Of a stretch of DNA of 64,000 nucleotides, positions 44,106-54,072 are shown one piece after another. The translations under genes and the position numbers were made by a program. Position 1 is the first letter of the stretch. Every line of letters starts with the position of its first letter. The notes beneath the pieces were generated by a model. It was not told where the DNA came from. It ran no database searches and saw only the letters and a list, made by a program, of their open reading frames with translations. Source of the DNA: Lentibacillus sediminis (lineage in GTDB: Bacteria; Bacillota; Bacilli; Bacillales; Amphibacillaceae); NCBI RefSeq assembly GCF_002763455.1, contig NZ_NIXK01000003.1, forward strand, positions 1 to 64,000, written 5' to 3'.

Positions 44106-45734
44106 GCCCCTTATTTTTTTAAAATTATAAGCCTTCACGGCGACTTCAAATGCAAGTCTGTTCTCAGGGCCCATGAAATCATCCCCAAGTAACTCGCTTA
44201 TTTTATTGAGGCGATGGTAAAGAGTTTGCCGTACAATATATAGTTTTTCTGCAGTTTCTTTTTTTGCACCATTGCATTCCAGATACACAGTCATTGTCCT
44301 CAGCAATTCGCTGTTCGTTTCGTGATCATATGTTATTAATGGACCAAGGTGATCCATGATATAAGTATCTATTTTTCTGTTATGTGGCAGTAGAAAAAGC
44401 AAGCGGTATACTCCCGTATCTTCATAAAAAAAGGAATTGGTTATATTGCTATCCTGTAATATCAGCGTTTCTTTTGCTTCCTGATAGCCTGGTGAGCTGT
44501 CTGCCAGATCTTGATAAACCTTGCTTACGCCAAAATAGTATCTGTCTGGCTGAAAGTTTTCGTTGTCCGTTCTGCTTTGAAAGTGGTCAATAACCTGTGT
44601 GAATCGCTCTGTTTCCTCTTTGAAATGTTCTTCCGCAATAAAGGAGGCAATGATGGCAATCTCATCTTTTTTAATGGAAAGGGACGGAAAAAATCCAAAT
44701 TGCTTCAAAACCGAACGAACAATAACGGCCCGCTGTAATTTGATTTCCTCCCATTCATTTTCATCAATGTTTCTCTCGGGAATATTTGTTTTGATAAGAA
44801 ATACTCTGAAATACATGTTGCTTCTTGGTGAAGGGAACAAACTCTGAAAATCACTTCTGTCATAGCTCTTCCCTTCCAGAAGGTTTTGCACGATTTCATC
44901 TTCGGCACTTTGCTTTCTTTCTGCGATCGTCTTGTTACGCAAGAAAATTTGAGCAATGGAAAGTGCTGCCCGATCCATGACTGAGAATAAAAAGTCATCA
45001 GGATGTGGGTTATCTGTCTGGACGCATAAGTAGCCCCATGTCTGTCCTAATCCTTTTACAGAAAGAACAGCATAAAACGATGAATCCACCTTTATCACTT
45101 TTTCTTCAAGGTTCCTATCTTTCAATCTATCTCTTAACGTATCCAGTATTGATTTATTCTTATAGATTAAATCTGGCGGATAATAATAGGGTGTGTTTTC
45201 ATCAGTTAACAGGAATACGTTTTTCCGGAAATTTGTATATAATGCCTGAAGAATTTTTAAAATACCACTTGGTGTCAAAGAAAACTTGTTAAATGTGTCA
45301 CCGAAAGTAGTTAATTGGTTTAGCTGCTGATGGTGCTTATTGATAATCAAGGTATGCAGATCTTGCGTAATATCAATGAATTTCACGGTTTCTTCAAACA
45401 CGATGACGGGAAATTGATGGTCATCGGCCAGTTGTATTATTTCCGGTGAAAGGCTTTGTATATTTGTCCCCAATTCAATACAAATGCCCGCTGCTTTTCG
45501 CTGAATCAATTTTTCGATATAAGGCAGTCCACCATCCTGATCCAAATTAATCCCCATACCGGTAGTGAGGATGAGTTCCTCGCCATTAATAAGTGTCTCA
45601 AAGTCCCTGGTTTCCAAGATATGTGTCCATTTAATCTTTTTATGCAGCCCTCTTTCACCGCCAATTACCTTTGCGCTCGAAAAACTGTCTCTTTTGAGGA
45701 TATCTTCTATCGTGACATTTAATGATTCCTTCAA
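44103..45734 (-). CDS. PucR-family transcriptional regulator
   Basis: 543 aa. N-terminal PucR ligand-sensing domain (about 1-125, IEDILKRDSFSSAKVIGGER ... GIEL), a middle GGDEF-like/CdaR-type region, and a C-terminal PucR helix-turn-helix of the HTH_30 type (about 485-540: LLRTMTVYLECNGAKKETAE, RQTLYHRLNKISELLG). The family controls nitrogen-source and omega-amino-acid catabolism (e.g. PucR for purines, GabR-like PucRs). It is divergent from the pantothenate-type cluster with a 203-bp shared promoter region, so it is the likely activator of that cluster. The ligand could be pantothenate, beta-alanine or pantoate. Confidence 0.9.
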   Translation of the reverse strand: MKESLNVTIEDILKRDSFSSAKVIGGERGLHKKIKWTHILETRDFETLINGEELILTTGMGINLDQDGGLPYIEKLIQRKAAGICIELGTNIQSLSPEIIQLADDHQFPVIVFEETVKFIDITQDLHTLIINKHHQQLNQLTTFGDTFNKFSLTPSGILKILQALYTNFRKNVFLLTDENTPYYYPPDLIYKNKSILDTLRDRLKDRNLEEKVIKVDSSFYAVLSVKGLGQTWGYLCVQTDNPHPDDFLFSVMDRAALSIAQIFLRNKTIAERKQSAEDEIVQNLLEGKSYDRSDFQSLFPSPRSNMYFRVFLIKTNIPERNIDENEWEEIKLQRAVIVRSVLKQFGFFPSLSIKKDEIAIIASFIAEEHFKEETERFTQVIDHFQSRTDNENFQPDRYYFGVSKVYQDLADSSPGYQEAKETLILQDSNITNSFFYEDTGVYRLLFLLPHNRKIDTYIMDHLGPLITYDHETNSELLRTMTVYLECNGAKKETAEKLYIVRQTLYHRLNKISELLGDDFMGPENRLAFEVAVKAYNFKKIRG

Positions 45735-45775
45735 ATTATCTCCCCCAGAATGTTAAAAGTAATTAGCAATCATTT

Positions 45776-45817
45776 AACATATTGTAAAATGTAACAATTA
45801 ATTTATCCCTGTATAAT
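45776..45817. promoter_or_regulatory. candidate PucR operator and -10 in the divergent promoter region
   Basis: Inverted repeat ATTGTAAAATGTAACAAT (45781-45798; ATTGT/ACAAT arms), extended on both sides by TTAA. A TATAAT box lies at 45812-45817 on the plus strand. The placement suits regulator control of the plus-strand operon. No good -35 is seen, as expected of an activated promoter. Confidence 0.45.
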
Positions 45818-45878
45818 GAATTATGAATTACGGTGAAGATACTGTCAATTCAAATTTGGGTTTGATTTTAGGCAATTA

Positions 45879-45894
45879 TTGTAAGCGCTTTTAT
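45879..45894 (+). promoter_or_regulatory. cre site (CcpA) before the catabolic cluster
   Basis: TTGTAAGCGCTTTTAT matches the cre consensus WTGNNARCGNWWWCAW at every fixed position but one (T for C). It lies 44 bp before the first gene's start, downstream of the putative -10, where CcpA acts as a roadblock. Implies catabolite repression of the cluster. Confidence 0.7.
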
Positions 45895-45937
45895 TTCAGG
45901 ATGGATGAACATCACGTAAAGTGAAGGGAGATTAAAG

Positions 45938-47296
45938 ATGGCGAGGGTAGAAGAAAAGCAAACATGGACGGACAGAGACCGTCAAAATGTGTGGCATCAT
46001 ATTTCTCCGTATGATAAGACAAAGCCGCCGAAGATTGTTTCACAGGCTAAAGGTTCCTGGATCTCAGATCAGCATGGAAACCGTTACTTGGACGGGATGG
46101 CCGGATTATGGAGTGTCAATGTTGGATATGGCCGGGAAGAACTTGCGCAAGCCGGGTATGAACAGATGATGAAAATGAGTTATACGCCAATGACAAATAG
46201 TCACGAACCGGCGATTGAACTTGCGGAAAAGCTGAACAGCATGCTTGGCCATGAGTATATGTTTTTTTATTCCAATAGTGGTTCCGATGCCAATGAAGTG
46301 GCTTTTAAAATGGCCCGGCAATATCACCGGCAAACCGGAGATCCTTACAAGCATAAAATAATTTCCCGCTACCGGGGTTATCACGGTAACTCGATGGGTG
46401 CGTTAGCCGCTACCGGGCAGGCGCTGAGAAAGTATAAATTTGAGCCATTATCTACGGGATTTTTACATGTGTCCCCACCTGATAATTATCGGCGGCCTGC
46501 AGGGATGTCGATCAAAGAACATAATATACAATGCGCCGATGAGCTTGAAAAGAAAATCATCTGGGAGCAAAAAGATACGATAGCAGCTGTCATTATAGAG
46601 CCGGTAATAACAGGAGGAGGAGTTCTCACACCTCATTCGGAATATTTGGGAAGGGTACAGGAAATCTGTAACAAATATGAGGTCATCCTGATTATCGATG
46701 AGGTCATCTGTGGTTTTGGCCGAACGGGAAAAATGTTTGGACATGAGCATTACGGAATTAAGCCGGATATCATTACGATGGCAAAAGGGCTGACAAGTTC
46801 CTATCTTCCGCTTTCCATAACTGCAGTGAAAAAAGAAATCTATGAAGCTTTTATTGAAGAGGGGCCTGAGAATCACTTCCGCCATGTCAACACATTCGGC
46901 GGCAACCCGGCAGCTTGTGCAGTTGCGTTGAAAAATATTGAGATCATAGAGAATGAAAATTTAGTTGAACGTTCAGCAGAACTTGGTGCTCGCTTAACCA
47001 ATGAATTAAAAGGACTGCGGGATCATCCCTACGTTGGGGATATCCGAAGTCTTGGCTTTATGATGGGGATTGAATTGGTGGAAAATAAGGAAACAAAAGA
47101 ACCTGCTTCAGCTGCTCGAGTGGGCAGAATTTTGGCTGAATGCAAAGCAAATGGGTTGGTTATCGGGAAAAATGGGGATACGGTTCAAGGATTTAATAAC
47201 GTTTTGACAATTAGTCCTCCATTGAGCAGCACAGATGATGATGTTGAATTTATGATTGCTGTTTTAAAAAAAGTATTCAAAGATAATGAAATCTAA
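45938..47296 (+). CDS. class III omega-aminotransferase (candidate beta-alanine:pyruvate aminotransferase)
   Basis: 452 aa PLP enzyme. The PLP Lys is in ITMAKGLTSSYLPLS, the Asp in LIIDEVICGFGRTG, and the substrate loop in FRHVNTFGGNPAACAVAL. YSNSGSDANEVAFKMARQYH is the cofactor-phosphate cup. It resembles taurine/beta-alanine:pyruvate aminotransferases. Followed by an acylating semialdehyde dehydrogenase, it would convert beta-alanine to malonate semialdehyde. Start ATG after AAGGGAGA. First gene of the cluster behind the cre site. Confidence 0.92.
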   Translation: MARVEEKQTWTDRDRQNVWHHISPYDKTKPPKIVSQAKGSWISDQHGNRYLDGMAGLWSVNVGYGREELAQAGYEQMMKMSYTPMTNSHEPAIELAEKLNSMLGHEYMFFYSNSGSDANEVAFKMARQYHRQTGDPYKHKIISRYRGYHGNSMGALAATGQALRKYKFEPLSTGFLHVSPPDNYRRPAGMSIKEHNIQCADELEKKIIWEQKDTIAAVIIEPVITGGGVLTPHSEYLGRVQEICNKYEVILIIDEVICGFGRTGKMFGHEHYGIKPDIITMAKGLTSSYLPLSITAVKKEIYEAFIEEGPENHFRHVNTFGGNPAACAVALKNIEIIENENLVERSAELGARLTNELKGLRDHPYVGDIRSLGFMMGIELVENKETKEPASAARVGRILAECKANGLVIGKNGDTVQGFNNVLTISPPLSSTDDDVEFMIAVLKKVFKDNEI

Positions 47297-47314
47297 AACC
47301 AAGGAGGTTATTTC

Positions 47315-48775
47315 ATGGTACTGACACAAGAGGAAACAGTAAAAAATTACATTAATGGAGAATGGGTGGAAGCAGTTTCTGATAAAAGTGAGAAGGTTTT
47401 CAATCCCGCTACAGGAGAAGTGATCGCCCATGTTCCGGTTTCTGCAAAAGAAGATGTGAACCGGGCTGTGAAAGTTGCAGGGGAAGCTTTTAAAGAATGG
47501 AAGGAGGTCCCGGTACCAAAACGTGCTCGTATTCTATTTAAATACCAGCAACTGCTGGTGGACCATTGGGACGAGCTGGCGAAAACGATCACCATTGAAA
47601 ACGGTAAAAATTTCAAAGAAGCCTATGGGGAAGTGCAGCGTGGAATTGAGTGTGTGGAATTTGCTGCAGGTGCGCCGTCATTAATGATGGGAGATCAGCT
47701 TCCATCGGTTGCAGGTGGTCTGGAATCCGGGGTGTATCGCTATCCAATTGGAGTTGTTGGCGGCATTACACCATTTAACTTTCCCATGATGGTGCCCGCG
47801 TGGATGTTCCCTATGGCGATCGTTACAGGTAATACATTTGTGCTAAAACCTTCCGAGCGCACACCACTCCTGGCAAATCGACTGGCGGAACTTTTGGAAG
47901 AAGCAGGATTGCCTAAAGGGGTTTTTAATATTGTGCACGGGGCGCACGATGTCGTTAATGGGTTGCTGGACCATGATGAAGTTGATGCTATTTCCTTTGT
48001 CGGTTCTCAGCCTGTTGCAGAATATGTGTACAAGCGTGGCACAGAGAATTTAAAAAGAGTACAGGCATTGGCTGGTGCAAAAAACCATTCCATCGTGCTT
48101 AGGGATGCCAATCTTGAAAATGCGGCCGAACAAATTATTGCAGCCGGATTTGGGTCTGCCGGGGAACGTTGTATGGCCTGTTCGGTTGTAGCAGTGGAAG
48201 ATTTTATTGCAGATGAATTTATTGAAAAGCTGACACAAAAAGCAGATGAGTTAAAGATTGGAAACGGGTTGGATGATGATGTGTTTTTAGGACCGGTCAT
48301 TCGAGAGCAGCATAAAGAACGGACCCTTAACTATATCGAAACCGGTGAAAAAGAAGGAGCAAAACTGGTGCGGGATGGTCGCGAGGATGAAAGTGTTAAA
48401 AAAGAAGGATACTTTGTCGGTCCGACGATCTTTGACAATGTAACGACAGAAATGAAAATCTGGAAAGACGAAATTTTTGCTCCCGTTCTATCCATTTCCC
48501 GGGTGAAAGATTTGGAAGATGCCGTGAAGTTAACCAATAAGTCCCCCTTTGCAAATGGTGCATGTATTTTCACAAGAGATGGCGGAAGTGTTCGCACGTT
48601 CCGGGAAACAATTGATGCAGGAATGCTCGGGGTGAATATTGGCGTTCCGGCTCCCATGGCTTTCTTCCCATTCTCTGGATGGAAGGATTCTTTCTATGGA
48701 GACTTGCATGCGAATGGGAAAGATGGGGTGGAGTTTTATACAAGGAAAAAAGTAATTACAACGCGTTGGGTGTAG
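47315..48775 (+). CDS. mmsA: CoA-acylating methylmalonate/malonate-semialdehyde dehydrogenase
   Basis: 486 aa aldehyde dehydrogenase of the MmsA/IolA type, oxidising malonate semialdehyde with CoA and NAD+ to acetyl-CoA and CO2. Typical landmarks are [37 protein letters not shown] (general base replaced as in MmsA), and the catalytic Cys in [13 protein letters not shown]. The C-terminal [20 protein letters not shown] is diagnostic. AAGGAGG lies before the ATG, 18 bp after the aminotransferase. Confidence 0.94.
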   Translation: MVLTQEETVKNYINGEWVEAVSDKSEKVFNPATGEVIAHVPVSAKEDVNRAVKVAGEAFKEWKEVPVPKRARILFKYQQLLVDHWDELAKTITIENGKNFKEAYGEVQRGIECVEFAAGAPSLMMGDQLPSVAGGLESGVYRYPIGVVGGITPFNFPMMVPAWMFPMAIVTGNTFVLKPSERTPLLANRLAELLEEAGLPKGVFNIVHGAHDVVNGLLDHDEVDAISFVGSQPVAEYVYKRGTENLKRVQALAGAKNHSIVLRDANLENAAEQIIAAGFGSAGERCMACSVVAVEDFIADEFIEKLTQKADELKIGNGLDDDVFLGPVIREQHKERTLNYIETGEKEGAKLVRDGREDESVKKEGYFVGPTIFDNVTTEMKIWKDEIFAPVLSISRVKDLEDAVKLTNKSPFANGACIFTRDGGSVRTFRETIDAGMLGVNIGVPAPMAFFPFSGWKDSFYGDLHANGKDGVEFYTRKKVITTRWV

Positions 48776-48861
48776 TGTACTTTGTTAACAATGGTTTTCT
48801 TTTGGCTGTTTTATAAAAAATGTGGTTTATCAAAATATCTATAAACTGTGACATAACTACA

Positions 48862-48980
48862 GCCGCTACGGAAATACATTCCGCTTTCCGCGGGAAGCTG
48901 GTGAGCCCCCTTGTGCTAGGCACTTCGGAGTCTCACCTAGGCTTTTCTTCCCGAAAGAGTTTTCATGTATTTCCTTCGCT
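48862..48980 (-). repeat. dispersed intergenic repeat, copy C (reverse orientation)
   Basis: GGAAATACATTCCGCTTTCC, CGCGGGAAGCTGGTGAGCCC, CCTAGGCTTTTCTTCCCG, ATGTATTTCC. It is the reverse-orientation relative of copy D, 220 bp away, and resembles copy A. Confidence 0.75.
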
Positions 48981-49202
48981 GATAGTGTTGTTTAAAATCA
49001 ATTAACAGAAGCCTGCATCCTTGATCGAAGTGGAGTGTACAGCCTTTTGTGGGAGCAACACGAGCCTAGACCTGAGCATCGACGATCCACATGAGGGGGC
49101 TGATCCCGTGCCCTAATTTTCGGCTGCCTGCAGCAAAGGTCAACCATATACAAAGTGTAGCTGCTGTTTAATTTAACAAGTGTAAAGAAAAAACACCACT
49201 GC

Positions 49203-49321
49203 TAGCGGAGGAAATACCCCGAGACTCCTGCGGGATTGTAAGCATAGGTGAGACCCCACAGCGCGATAGCGCGAGGAGGCTCACCAGCGCCCGCGGAAAG
49301 CGAGGGGTATTTCCGGAGCGG
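49203..49321 (+). repeat. dispersed intergenic repeat, copy D
   Basis: Starts AGCGGAGGAAATACCCCGAG and ends GAGGGGTATTTCCGGAGCGG, nearly the same sequence as copy B (17492-17611). Copies C and D fill the 780-bp gap between mmsA and the yhdT-like gene, and no gene is seen there. Confidence 0.85.
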
Positions 49322-49556
49322 TGGCAGCATACGTCGCAGTTTTCATCAGCTACGAAATAACTAAGCAACAAAACTTATGCAAACAGCCTTACTGTTAAAA
49401 AACAGATTTTTTTCAGCGTAAATGCAGGTAAAGATTCTAGTTCCTTCTTTTATGATCAACGCCCAAGATCAAGATTCAGAACGCTTGAAACCGTTATGTA
49501 TGAAGAGGCAGAAAGAGTCATTTAAATTACATGAGCTTACGAAAGGGGTATTTATT

Positions 49557-49865
49557 TTGGGGAATAAAAAAAGAAAACAGGAAAGGCGGTTTGTGATAGC
49601 AAACCGGGAAGCTTTGATAGGCTGTGCGCTGGCTATCATTAATTTCATCTGGTGGTATGGCTTCGCCTATGGACTTGGTTCGAAACCGCCTGAAGAATAT
49701 ACCTATATACTGGGATTCCCTGCATGGATTTTTTTCAGTTTGATTTTGGGCACACTTTTCATGTTCGCGCTTGTTTTTTTCGTCGTGAAGTTCATGCTGA
49801 CCGATGTATCATTGGAGGATGAGGGTGAGAGTGAAGAAGAGAAAGATGAGGTGAGTAACGGATGA
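49557..49865 (+). CDS. yhdT: YhdT-like small membrane subunit (DUF997)
   Basis: 102 aa from TTG at 49557 (AAAGGGG 8 nt upstream). Two membrane helices (about residues 18-38 and 52-78) and an acidic C-terminus. NREALIGCALAIINFIWWYG and GLGSKPPEEYTYILGFPAWIFF are the DUF997 pattern. In E. coli yhdT sits directly before panF; the same order and a 4-bp overlap with panF are seen here, so it is probably a small partner of the pantothenate symporter. Upstream in-frame codons to 49422 are possible but lack a ribosome site. Confidence 0.85.
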   Translation: MGNKKRKQERRFVIANREALIGCALAIINFIWWYGFAYGLGSKPPEEYTYILGFPAWIFFSLILGTLFMFALVFFVVKFMLTDVSLEDEGESEEEKDEVSNG

Positions 49866-51331
49866 ATTGGGCTGTGGTAATACCATTATTGATTTTTTTA
49901 GCAGTTGTTTTTTTGGTCGGTATATGGTCCAACCGGAAAATGGCCAAGGCAGATGGCTTTCTCAGTGATTATTTCCTTGGGAGTCGTGAGTTTGGCGGGT
50001 TGGTGCTGGCCATGACAATGGTAGCAACCTATGGTAGTGCGTCCAGTTTTTTGGGTGGACCGGGAGCAGCATACTCCATTGGCTTTGGCTGGGTTTTGCT
50101 CGCTATGTCCCAAGTTGCAACAGGTTATTTTGTTTTACTTATATTGGGGAAGAAGTTCGCTATCGTGGCGAGGCGTTATAATGCGGTAACACTTATAGAC
50201 TTTTTGAAAGAAAGGTACAAAAGTAAAACGGTTGTACTCTTATCAGCCTTTAGCATTATTGTATTTCTTTTCTCTGCCATGGCAGCCCAATGGGTCGGTG
50301 GAGCATACCTTATTCAATCCTTGACAGGTATTAGTTATATCGGTGCCTTGTTTATTTTCACGGTATCCGTGTTAATCTATGTTACGATCGGCGGTTTCCG
50401 TGCTGTCGTGATCACCGACACGATTCAAGGGATTATCATGTTTTTTGGCACCATAATGTTGCTTATTGCTGTCATCATTGCAGGGGGCGGATTATCCAAT
50501 ATTTTCTCTGATTTGGTAGCCATTAATCCAAATTTGATTACACCTTTCGGGAATGATGGTTCATTAACTGCTGCTTATGTATCTTCTTATTGGATTCTGG
50601 TTGGTGTTGGTGTTATTGCTTTGCCACAGGTTGCTGTTAGGACAATGTCCTACAAAGACTCCAAATCCATGCATAGAGCAATCATGATTGGTACGGTTAC
50701 AGTAGGAACAATTATGCTTGGCATGCATTTGATTGGGGTGTTTGCACGGCCAATTATGCCGGGAATTGAGGTAGCCGATCAGGTTATTCCGCTTGTTGCG
50801 CTGGAAGTATTGCCGCCCTGGCTTGCGGGTCTCCTGCTTGCTGCACCTTTAGCAGCGATTATGTCGACGGTTGACTCGTTATTATTGCTGGTGAGTTCAT
50901 CCGTGGTCAAAGATGTATATATTAATTATCTCAAGCCAAAGGCCACCGAAAAGCAGGTAAAAAATGTCAGTATGGGTGTAACTGGCATAGTAGGTGTTGT
51001 AGCTTTCCTGTTAGCTATCAGCCCGCCTGAATTATTAATCTTTTTGAACCTGTTTGCATTTGGCGGATTACAATCTGCATTTATGTGGCCGCTTGTAATG
51101 GGTCTGTATTGGAGATACGCTAATAAAACCGGGGCAATCGCATCGATGATTGCCGGGATTGGTTCTTACATTGCCATCAGTCTTTATAACCAGAACTATG
51201 GAGAATTACTCGGTGTACATGCCGTGACGATTCCGGTGTTCTTTTCATTGATCGTGTTTGTAGTATTCAGCTTGCTGTACAAGCAGGAAGCCTATGAATT
51301 TCCGACCCGAAACATCAATAAGGGAGCATAA
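49862..51331 (+). CDS. panF: sodium/pantothenate symporter
   Basis: 489 aa SSS-family symporter with about 13 membrane helices. The match to E. coli PanF is close over long stretches: DYFLGSREFGGLVLAMTMVA, SSFLGGPGAAYSIGFGWVLL, ILGKKFAIVARRYNAVTLID and SYKDSKSMHRAIMIGT, then LAAPLAAIMSTVDSLLL. It imports pantothenate with Na+. Its place among catabolic enzymes, not coenzyme A genes, suggests uptake of pantothenate as food. ATG overlaps the yhdT stop. Confidence 0.92.
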   Translation: MNWAVVIPLLIFLAVVFLVGIWSNRKMAKADGFLSDYFLGSREFGGLVLAMTMVATYGSASSFLGGPGAAYSIGFGWVLLAMSQVATGYFVLLILGKKFAIVARRYNAVTLIDFLKERYKSKTVVLLSAFSIIVFLFSAMAAQWVGGAYLIQSLTGISYIGALFIFTVSVLIYVTIGGFRAVVITDTIQGIIMFFGTIMLLIAVIIAGGGLSNIFSDLVAINPNLITPFGNDGSLTAAYVSSYWILVGVGVIALPQVAVRTMSYKDSKSMHRAIMIGTVTVGTIMLGMHLIGVFARPIMPGIEVADQVIPLVALEVLPPWLAGLLLAAPLAAIMSTVDSLLLLVSSSVVKDVYINYLKPKATEKQVKNVSMGVTGIVGVVAFLLAISPPELLIFLNLFAFGGLQSAFMWPLVMGLYWRYANKTGAIASMIAGIGSYIAISLYNQNYGELLGVHAVTIPVFFSLIVFVVFSLLYKQEAYEFPTRNINKGA

Positions 51332-51456
51332 CCAGAAAAGATGAAAGATCAAAAGGAGCATACTTTCCCTTTTCGAAATGAAACCATAGTGAATGAGAAG
51401 GGGAGCATGCACTTGGAAACATAGAATTCGAGCGAAATTAGAAGGAGAGATGTTTT

Positions 51457-52956
51457 GTGAAACTGGCGATGAGCTGGAATGAATGGGCTGATTTTGACGC
51501 CACAGGTCTTGCCGAATTGATACGAAACGGGGAGATTACCCCGAAAGAGGCAGCACAACAAGTTGCTAGCGGGGTGGAAGCCTTAAATCCTGAGGTTAAC
51601 GGGGTTATAGAGGTCTTTGAGGATGTGGTCGATAATCCAATGAAGGACGGCATGGACCCTGACGGAGTGTTCGCCGGGGTGCCGTTTATGGTGAAGGATT
51701 TAGGACCTGCTCTCAAAGGGCGCCTGCAGGAAATGGGCTCGTTGCTGATGCGGGGAAATCGTGCGGAAGCTGACAGTTTCCTGACCAAACAATTTCGCCA
51801 GGCTGGTCTCAATATTATCGGACGGACGACGACACCGGAATTTGGGCTTACCAGTTCTGCGGAAAATCCGGACGTCTACATTACACGAAACCCGTGGAAT
51901 CTGGACTATACAACGCTTGGTTCTTCTGCCGGGACTGCTGCGTCAGTTGCAGCCGGAATCATTCCGATGGCCCATGCGACAGATGGTGGCGGTTCGATTA
52001 GGATTCCTGCAGGGGTAAACGGCAATATCGGTTTGAAACCGTCCAGGGGCGTTTTTTCCTTAGCCCCAGGCGGGTCGGACTTGATGAGCGTCGTATCTCA
52101 TCAGGGGGGCCATACACGTACCATTCGTGACGCGGCAGCCTTTGTAGACAACTGCCGAGGCGGCGCTCCGGGTGAGTTCATGCCTTACTGGATGCCGTCT
52201 GAGCCATACACCGAACAAATAAAAAGAGATCCGGGAAAACTCCGGATTGCGGTTTCCCATGAATGGGGGGATTACCGGTCCACACCGCATATTGTTGCTG
52301 AATTGGAGCGGACAGCTGAATTCCTCGAGGGGCTTGGCCATCATGTCGAATGGGTGAAGCCGGATGTTGACTTACATGACGCCTATGAAGCACAAACGCA
52401 GGCCTATATCATGAATTTCGCCCAAACGATTGCGGAGAAGCTGGAGCAAAAGGGCTTGGAACGTCCGCCTGAGGGTCTTGTTGAACCGATGTGCATCCGT
52501 GTATGGGAAGAAGGTCGTTTTGCTTCGTATTCAGAAAGGGCTAAGATGCAGGGGCTGTTTAATGCAACTTCCCGCAGAATGGGATCCTTCTTTCAGGACT
52601 GGGACATCATTCTCACCCCGACCATGGCTAAGCCAACGCCATTGATCGGTACAACGGAATATTTGACAATAAGTGATAATCCTTCTGTTCATGACTGGTT
52701 TAAAAATCTCTGGAGCATCTTCAGCTATACGCCGATTGCCAATATTTGCGGGCTCCCGGGTATCTCCCTGCCAATGGCTGAACTTGAAAATGGACTGCCG
52801 CTTGGCATGCATGCACTCGCTAGTCAGGGAAACGATGGATTGCTGTTGCAGCTGGGAGCACAAATTGAGCGGGCCCTTGATGGGAAATGGAACCACGGGC
52901 GGAAACCTGGTGTTCATGTCACGGAGATTAAATCTGCTCACGGACAGGGAGTTTAA
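51457..52956 (+). CDS. amidase-signature hydrolase (candidate pantothenate amidohydrolase)
   Basis: 499 aa amidase-signature enzyme. The Ser-cisSer-Lys triad is placed as Lys in FMVKDLGPALKG, Ser in TTLGSSAGTAASVAAG, and nucleophile Ser in HATDGGGSIRIPAGVNG. Family members hydrolyse amide bonds. Next to PanF and beta-alanine-degrading enzymes, the best candidate reaction is pantothenate + H2O to pantoate + beta-alanine (EC 3.5.1.22). GTG start after AAGGAGAG. Family certain; substrate inferred. Confidence 0.85.
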   Translation: MKLAMSWNEWADFDATGLAELIRNGEITPKEAAQQVASGVEALNPEVNGVIEVFEDVVDNPMKDGMDPDGVFAGVPFMVKDLGPALKGRLQEMGSLLMRGNRAEADSFLTKQFRQAGLNIIGRTTTPEFGLTSSAENPDVYITRNPWNLDYTTLGSSAGTAASVAAGIIPMAHATDGGGSIRIPAGVNGNIGLKPSRGVFSLAPGGSDLMSVVSHQGGHTRTIRDAAAFVDNCRGGAPGEFMPYWMPSEPYTEQIKRDPGKLRIAVSHEWGDYRSTPHIVAELERTAEFLEGLGHHVEWVKPDVDLHDAYEAQTQAYIMNFAQTIAEKLEQKGLERPPEGLVEPMCIRVWEEGRFASYSERAKMQGLFNATSRRMGSFFQDWDIILTPTMAKPTPLIGTTEYLTISDNPSVHDWFKNLWSIFSYTPIANICGLPGISLPMAELENGLPLGMHALASQGNDGLLLQLGAQIERALDGKWNHGRKPGVHVTEIKSAHGQGV

Positions 52957-52995
52957 TAGATTACGAGAAATCATGTGCTAGGAAGGGAGATTTGA

Positions 52996-54072
52996 ATGAA
53001 AGTATATAACATTGCCGTATTGCCCGGGGACGGAATAGGTCCTGAAGTAACAAGTGAAGCGGTGAAAGTACTGCGGAAACTTTCCGAAATAGATGTCTCC
53101 TTTCAATTTGAAACAGAAGAATTCAATTGGAATAGTGAGTACTATCTTCGACACGGAAGCATGATGCCTGAAGATGGGCTCGAACAGTTGAGAGATTTTG
53201 ATGCTATTTTGTTCGGTGCGATCGGGGATTCCCGAGTGCCGGACCCCGTTACGATTTGGGAGTTGATTTTGCCGATCCGCAAAAACTTTCAACAATACGT
53301 CAACTTTCGACCGATTAAACTTTTAAATGGATTGGAAAGCCCTTTGAAGAAAGACGCCCCCATTGATTTTGCTATTATCCGTGAAAATAGCGAGGGGGAA
53401 TATACGAATTCAGGTGGCGCGATGTTCCAAGGGGAAGACCGGGAGATGGCTGTGCAAAACACGGTCATGACGAGACAAGGGGTCAAGCAAATTACGGAAT
53501 TTGCCTATGACTATGCCCGCGAACACGGTTTGTCTAAAGTAACCAATGCCACAAAGTCCAATGCGGTTATCCATACGATGAATTTTTGGGATCGGGTAGT
53601 GGAGGAGATTGCGGAGGAAAATAAAGATATTGGCTATGAAAAATATTATATTGATGCTCTGGCTGCATATTTTGTACAAAGACCGGAATCATTTGAGGTC
53701 GTGCTGGCGTCCAATCTATTCGGGGACATTTTATCGGATTTGGGTTCGGCGATTGTCGGAGGGCTGGGAATTGCCCCGTCTGGAAATATAAATCCAAGTG
53801 GTGAATTCCCGTCGATGTTTGAAGCGGTGCACGGTTCTGCCCCGGATATTGCCGGAAAAGGAGTTGCCAATCCCATGGCACAAATCTGGTCTGCGGCACT
53901 CATGCTGGAGCATTTGGGCAGAAAGGACTTGCATGATACGGTTTTGGCAGCTATGGAAGAAGTATTGGCAGAGAAAAAGGTATTAACTCCTGACATTGGA
54001 GGGGCATCATCAACGGAAGAGGTTGGAGATGCCATCATCGGAAAACTGAAAAATAATGGAGTGATTGAATGA
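52996..54072 (+). CDS. D-malate/isopropylmalate-type decarboxylating dehydrogenase (candidate 3,3-dimethylmalate dehydrogenase)
   Basis: 358 aa beta-decarboxylating dehydrogenase, most like D-malate dehydrogenase DmlA and tartrate dehydrogenase. Landmarks are IAVLPGDGIGPEVTSEAVKV, the substrate region LPIRKNFQQYVNFRPIKLL, VRENSEGEYTNSGG in the form IIRENSEGEY, the metal/catalytic KYYIDALAAYFV and ASNLFGDILSDLGSAIVGGL, and the NAD loop EAVHGSAPDIAGKGVANPMA. In this cluster the fitting reaction is 3,3-dimethylmalate to 2-oxoisovalerate + CO2 (EC 1.1.1.84). GGAAGGGAG precedes ATG. Confidence 0.88.
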   Translation: MKVYNIAVLPGDGIGPEVTSEAVKVLRKLSEIDVSFQFETEEFNWNSEYYLRHGSMMPEDGLEQLRDFDAILFGAIGDSRVPDPVTIWELILPIRKNFQQYVNFRPIKLLNGLESPLKKDAPIDFAIIRENSEGEYTNSGGAMFQGEDREMAVQNTVMTRQGVKQITEFAYDYAREHGLSKVTNATKSNAVIHTMNFWDRVVEEIAEENKDIGYEKYYIDALAAYFVQRPESFEVVLASNLFGDILSDLGSAIVGGLGIAPSGNINPSGEFPSMFEAVHGSAPDIAGKGVANPMAQIWSAALMLEHLGRKDLHDTVLAAMEEVLAEKKVLTPDIGGASSTEEVGDAIIGKLKNNGVIE

